This document shows positions 12,765 to 15,515 of a stretch of DNA of 15,515 bases, one piece after another (position 1 is the first letter of the stretch; each line of letters opens with the position of its first letter). The DNA is from Actinomycetes bacterium (lineage in GTDB: Bacteria > Actinomycetota > Acidimicrobiia > Spongiisociales > UBA5794): NCBI GenBank assembly GCA_023336855.1, contig JAMBLK010000146.1, positions 1-15,515 on the forward strand, given 5' to 3'. Both the position numbers and the translations under genes were made by a program. The notes below the pieces were generated by a model. That model ran no database searches. It was not told the origin of the DNA and worked only from the letters and a program-made list of their open reading frames with translations.

Positions 12765-14090
12765 ATGACCTCTCCTGCCCCATCCATCTGGCTGACGACG
12801 CTCGGCTGCGCGAAGAACCAGGTCGACTCCGACAAGATCACCGGGATGCTCACGGCCGCCGGATACACCGAGGCTTCGTCTCCCGAGTCTGCCGACGTCG
12901 TGATGGTGAATACGTGCGGCTTCATCGAGCCGGCACGCCGTGAGTCGGTCGACACGATCCTCGAACTCTCAGGAGCGAAGCGCGACGATGCGAGCCTCGT
13001 CGTGGTCGGTTGCATGGCCCAGCGCTATGAGACCGAGCTCGCCGAGGCGCTCCCCGAAGCCGATGCCGTGCTCGGGCTCGATCGTTACTCCGAACTCGTC
13101 GATCGCCTTGACGCACTGCGACGCTGGACGCCGCTCACCATCGGATCCGCCCGACGGTCGCACATGGACATCCTGTATGAGACCCGGCGCCCCACACCTA
13201 TGACACCGTACGCGTACGTGAAGGTGGCGGAGGGATGCGACAAGCTCTGCACGTTCTGCGCCATTCCACAGTTCCGGGGGAAGCAGCGGTCAAGGGGACC
13301 GGAGAACATCAGGGATGAGATCGCTGAACTGGCAGCAGCCGGCGTCGGGGAGATAGGCCTGGTGGCCCAAGACCTCGCCGCGTACGGCAGGGATACCGAC
13401 GCGCCCGACATCGTCGAGCTGGTCCGTCGTGTCTCGGACGTCGAAGGGCTCCGGCGCCTCCGTCTCTACTATCTGTACCCGCGAGAGATCCGACCGGCGT
13501 TGATTGAGGAGATGGCAGGAAACCCGATCGTGGCGAACTACTTCGATCTGTCGCTCCAACACGCGTCGAGCCGACTGCTTCGCGCGATGAAACGACCTGG
13601 ATCGGGCGAGCAGCATCGGGAGCTCGTCGAGCGGATCCGATCTTCGGCTCCGGATGCGGCGATGCGGTCGTCGTTCATCGTCGGATTCCCGGGTGAGACC
13701 GACGATGATGTCGACGAACTCGCATCGTTCCTCGACGACGCACGGCTCGACTGGGCCGGCTTCTTCCCGTTCTCACCGGAAGAGGGAACCGAGGCCGCCA
13801 TCATGGAGAACCAGATTCCGGACTCGGAGAAACAGGCCCGGCTCCGCCACCTCCAGGGCATCCAAGACGACATCACGACGACGTGCTCCGTGGGTCAGAT
13901 CGGTCGCACTTTCACTGTCGTTGTCGACCAGGTGGAGGACGGGCGACCCGTGGCGCGTTCGTATCGAGAAGCACCGGAGATCGACGGCGTGATCATCCTC
14001 GATCGTGGAGAGCCCGGCGAGTGGCTCACCGTCGAGATCACCGGGGGATACGGGACGGATCTCGATGCGATCGTAACGGGCTCTGCATGA
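12765..14090 (+). CDS. rimO: Ribosomal protein S12 methylthiotransferase RimO
   Basis: RimO is a radical-SAM enzyme that adds a methylthio group to a conserved aspartate of ribosomal protein S12. The 441-residue protein has the UPF0004 domain with LGCAKNQVDSD (C15), NTCGF (C51) and GCMAQRY (C83), binding the auxiliary 4Fe-4S cluster. The radical-SAM triad is C158, C162 and C165 in GCDKLCTFC, followed by IPQFRGKQRSR. YLYPREI, DLSLQHAS and SFIVGFPGET are core-barrel signatures, and a TRAM domain (about 375-441) closes the protein. Starting with LGCxKNxVDSE-type sequence rather than the MiaB version identifies RimO. The start is taken at ATG 12765, directly after the TACGCT box. Its TGA overlaps the cinA ATG. 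In many actinobacteria pgsA lies between rimO and cinA; here it is absent. Confidence 0.95.
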   Translation: MTSPAPSIWLTTLGCAKNQVDSDKITGMLTAAGYTEASSPESADVVMVNTCGFIEPARRESVDTILELSGAKRDDASLVVVGCMAQRYETELAEALPEADAVLGLDRYSELVDRLDALRRWTPLTIGSARRSHMDILYETRRPTPMTPYAYVKVAEGCDKLCTFCAIPQFRGKQRSRGPENIRDEIAELAAAGVGEIGLVAQDLAAYGRDTDAPDIVELVRRVSDVEGLRRLRLYYLYPREIRPALIEEMAGNPIVANYFDLSLQHASSRLLRAMKRPGSGEQHRELVERIRSSAPDAAMRSSFIVGFPGETDDDVDELASFLDDARLDWAGFFPFSPEEGTEAAIMENQIPDSEKQARLRHLQGIQDDITTTCSVGQIGRTFTVVVDQVEDGRPVARSYREAPEIDGVIILDRGEPGEWLTVEITGGYGTDLDAIVTGSA

Positions 14091-15331
14091 TCGTCGAGAT
14101 CCTTGCCATCGGGACCGAACTGCTCCTCGGCCAGATCGTGAACTCCAACGCGACCCGGATCGGTGAGCGGCTCGCCGACGCGGGTCTCGACCACTTTCTG
14201 CAAACGGTCGTCGGTGACAACGAGGCTCGTATCGCGGCCGCCATCGATGCCTCCTGTTCCCGGGCGGATGCCCTGATCATCACCGGAGGATTGGGACCCA
14301 CGAAGGATGACCTGACACGAGAAGCGATCGCCCGAGCAGCCGGCGTCGAGATGATCTTCGATGCAGATCAGGAGGAGCGCCTTCGTGAGCGGTGGACCAG
14401 CAGCGGACGGGTGATGCCGGAGTCGAATCTCCAACAGGCCGAACGGCCCCTCGGGTCGGAGTTGATCGCGAATCCGAAGGGAACAGCACCCGGGATACGG
14501 ATACGGATGGCCGACACCTGGGTGTTCGCTCTGCCCGGCGTCCCGGCTGAAATGGTCCCGATGCTCGAGAACTCCGTCATCCCGTTCCTCCGTGGTGACG
14601 ATGATGCGGCGGTCGTCAGCCGTCTCTTGCGAACGTGGGGGGAATCGGAATCAGCGATCGGAGAGCGGCTCGGTGACCTCTACGACGCGTCGACGAATCC
14701 GACGATCGCGTTCCTCGCGTCGGGTGGTGAGATCAAGATAAGGATCACGGCGAAAGCGGCAACCCGCGACGAGGCGTCTGCGATGATCGACCCGATCGAG
14801 GCGACGGTTCGCGAACGGCTCGGCAAGAGGATCTTCGGCGTCGATGACGAGACCGTCGAGGTCGTGGTTCTCCGGATGCTTGAAGAGCGAGGATGGACGC
14901 TGGGAACGGCCGAGTCGGCGACGGGTGGTCTCATCGCCGGCCGGATCACGTCGGTCCCCGGTGCGAGTCGCGTGTTCCGCGGCTCGGTCGTTTCCTACGC
15001 AACAGAGGTCAAGGAGTCTCTTCTTGAAGTTCCGGGGGATCTCGTTGCCGAACACGGCGTGGTGAGTGAACCGGTGGCGATCGCGATGGCCGAAGGTGCT
15101 CGTGGGCGATTGGACGCGAACGTCGTGGTAGCGGTTACGGGATCTGCAGGACCCGATCCGCAGGATCAGCCCGTCGGGACGGTGGTGGTGTCGGTGGTGA
15201 CACCGGAGGGCTCACAGGTCCGCACACTCCAACTCCCAGGCGATCGGGAGCGTGTCCGCACGTTTGCGTCGACGGCCGCTCTTCAACTCCTGCGCATGTC
15301 GCTCCAAGGGGTCGACTGGGGGAGTCGGTGA
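14087..15331 (+). CDS. cinA: CinA family protein
   Basis: The 414-residue protein has the full two-domain CinA layout. An N-terminal MoaB/MogA-like nucleotide-binding domain (about 1-170) contains AIGTELLLGQIVNSNA and GGLGPTKDDLT. A middle segment follows, and the C-terminal amidohydrolase-type CinA domain (about 262-414) has AESATGGLIAGRIT near 275-288, VPGASRVFRGSVVSY and TGSAGPDPQDQPVGTV. Characterised CinA proteins act as NMN deamidase and ADP-ribose pyrophosphatase in pyridine-nucleotide salvage; many relatives are only competence-linked by name. The usual ESCTGG or ESLTGG motif reads ESATGG here (E276-G281), retaining the serine. The frame is open upstream to 13883 inside rimO, but ATG 14087 in the ATGA overlap marks the family N-terminus (MIVEILAIGTE). 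No Shine-Dalgarno site is visible, so expression is probably coupled to rimO. Confidence 0.94.
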   Translation: MIVEILAIGTELLLGQIVNSNATRIGERLADAGLDHFLQTVVGDNEARIAAAIDASCSRADALIITGGLGPTKDDLTREAIARAAGVEMIFDADQEERLRERWTSSGRVMPESNLQQAERPLGSELIANPKGTAPGIRIRMADTWVFALPGVPAEMVPMLENSVIPFLRGDDDAAVVSRLLRTWGESESAIGERLGDLYDASTNPTIAFLASGGEIKIRITAKAATRDEASAMIDPIEATVRERLGKRIFGVDDETVEVVVLRMLEERGWTLGTAESATGGLIAGRITSVPGASRVFRGSVVSYATEVKESLLEVPGDLVAEHGVVSEPVAIAMAEGARGRLDANVVVAVTGSAGPDPQDQPVGTVVVSVVTPEGSQVRTLQLPGDRERVRTFASTAALQLLRMSLQGVDWGSR

Positions 15332-15515
15332 GCGACCGGTTGTTCCTCGCGGTCGCTCTGACCGACGAGGTCCGGCACGGTCTTGCCGCATTCCTGAGCG
15401 AGCGGGTGGTCCGGCTGCCGGGACGACCATCGCCACCGGACAACTGGCACATGACGCTGCGGTTCCTCGGTCCAACGAACGCCCTCCAACAGGACCGGAT
15501 CCTCGAGTTCCTGGA
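15328..15515 (+). CDS. thpR: RNA 2',3'-cyclic phosphodiesterase, 5' part
   Basis: GTG at 15328, in a GTGA overlap with the cinA stop, opens a frame that runs off the window after 62 codons. It begins SDRLFLAVALTDEVR and contains PPDNWHMTLRFLG, the first of the two HxT motifs of the 2H phosphoesterase superfamily, here HMT. ThpR (formerly the 2'-5' RNA ligase family) opens 2',3'-cyclic phosphate ends of RNA; its second HxT motif lies beyond the window. A GGGGGAG run (15318-15324) lies three bases upstream, close for a ribosome binding site. The cinA-thpR pair is often followed by recA in this part of the bacterial tree, so recA may come next, but that is not seen here. Confidence 0.88.
   Translation, partial: MSDRLFLAVALTDEVRHGLAAFLSERVVRLPGRPSPPDNWHMTLRFLGPTNALQQDRILEFL

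Noticed and set aside
13883..14086. Longer CinA with 68 extra N-terminal residues
   Set aside because: The extension overlaps rimO out of frame and is Arg-rich shadow sequence, and the CinA family starts at MIVEILAIGTE, where the ATGA overlap lies.

Overview
The window is GC-rich chromosomal DNA (roughly 60-65 % by eye) densely packed with bacterial housekeeping genes. The gene set points to Actinomycetota, most plausibly a deep-branching class such as Acidimicrobiia: M16 peptidase, dapB, dapA, RNase J, FtsK, RimO, CinA and ThpR occur together. Most operon-leading genes also have a TANNNT -10 box ending 6-8 bases before the start codon, the usual layout of actinobacterial leaderless mRNAs. 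This assignment is an inference; there is no rRNA gene or other decisive marker.

Layout. 1-53 may hold the start of a leftward gene. 197-2202: M16 zinc peptidase and dapB, translationally coupled. 2202-2246: a compact set of overlapping inverted repeats between convergent genes. 2252-3097 (minus): a thioredoxin-TPR protein of the YbbN/CnoX type. 3140-5661: dapA and RNase J, coupled and divergent from the thioredoxin gene across 42 bases. 5735-6679: a short-chain dehydrogenase. 6686-7150 (minus): a stand-alone GUN4-domain protein, convergent with it. 7151-7383: a non-coding region with a 7-base tandem repeat, an operator-like inverted repeat, a strong hairpin and the ftsK promoter. 7384-9630: ftsK. 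9692-11497: a PabB-PabC fusion. 11509-11532: a putative 7-codon leader ORF whose stop overlaps the start of a TauE/SafE permease (to 12266). 12276-12689: a small helical protein of unknown function. 12690-12764: a spacer with an 8-base tandem repeat. 12765-15515: rimO, cinA and the 5' part of thpR, all coupled by 4-base overlaps.

How the genes work together. dapB and dapA catalyse consecutive steps towards diaminopimelate and lysine, here separated by a redox co-chaperone gene. RNase J serves RNA turnover, FtsK chromosome segregation, PabB-PabC makes p-aminobenzoate for folate, RimO modifies ribosomal protein S12, and CinA and ThpR are metabolite- and RNA-repair-type proteins. I do not see a mobile element, CRISPR array, tRNA, rRNA or defence system.

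The most interesting signals are in expression architecture and small intergenic elements. Starts appear to be either leaderless or stop/start coupled, with few Shine-Dalgarno sites. There is a candidate leaderless mini-ORF, an apparent dispersed family of GAGTAG-type 8-base repeats, and a GUN4 protein in what is probably a non-photosynthetic organism.
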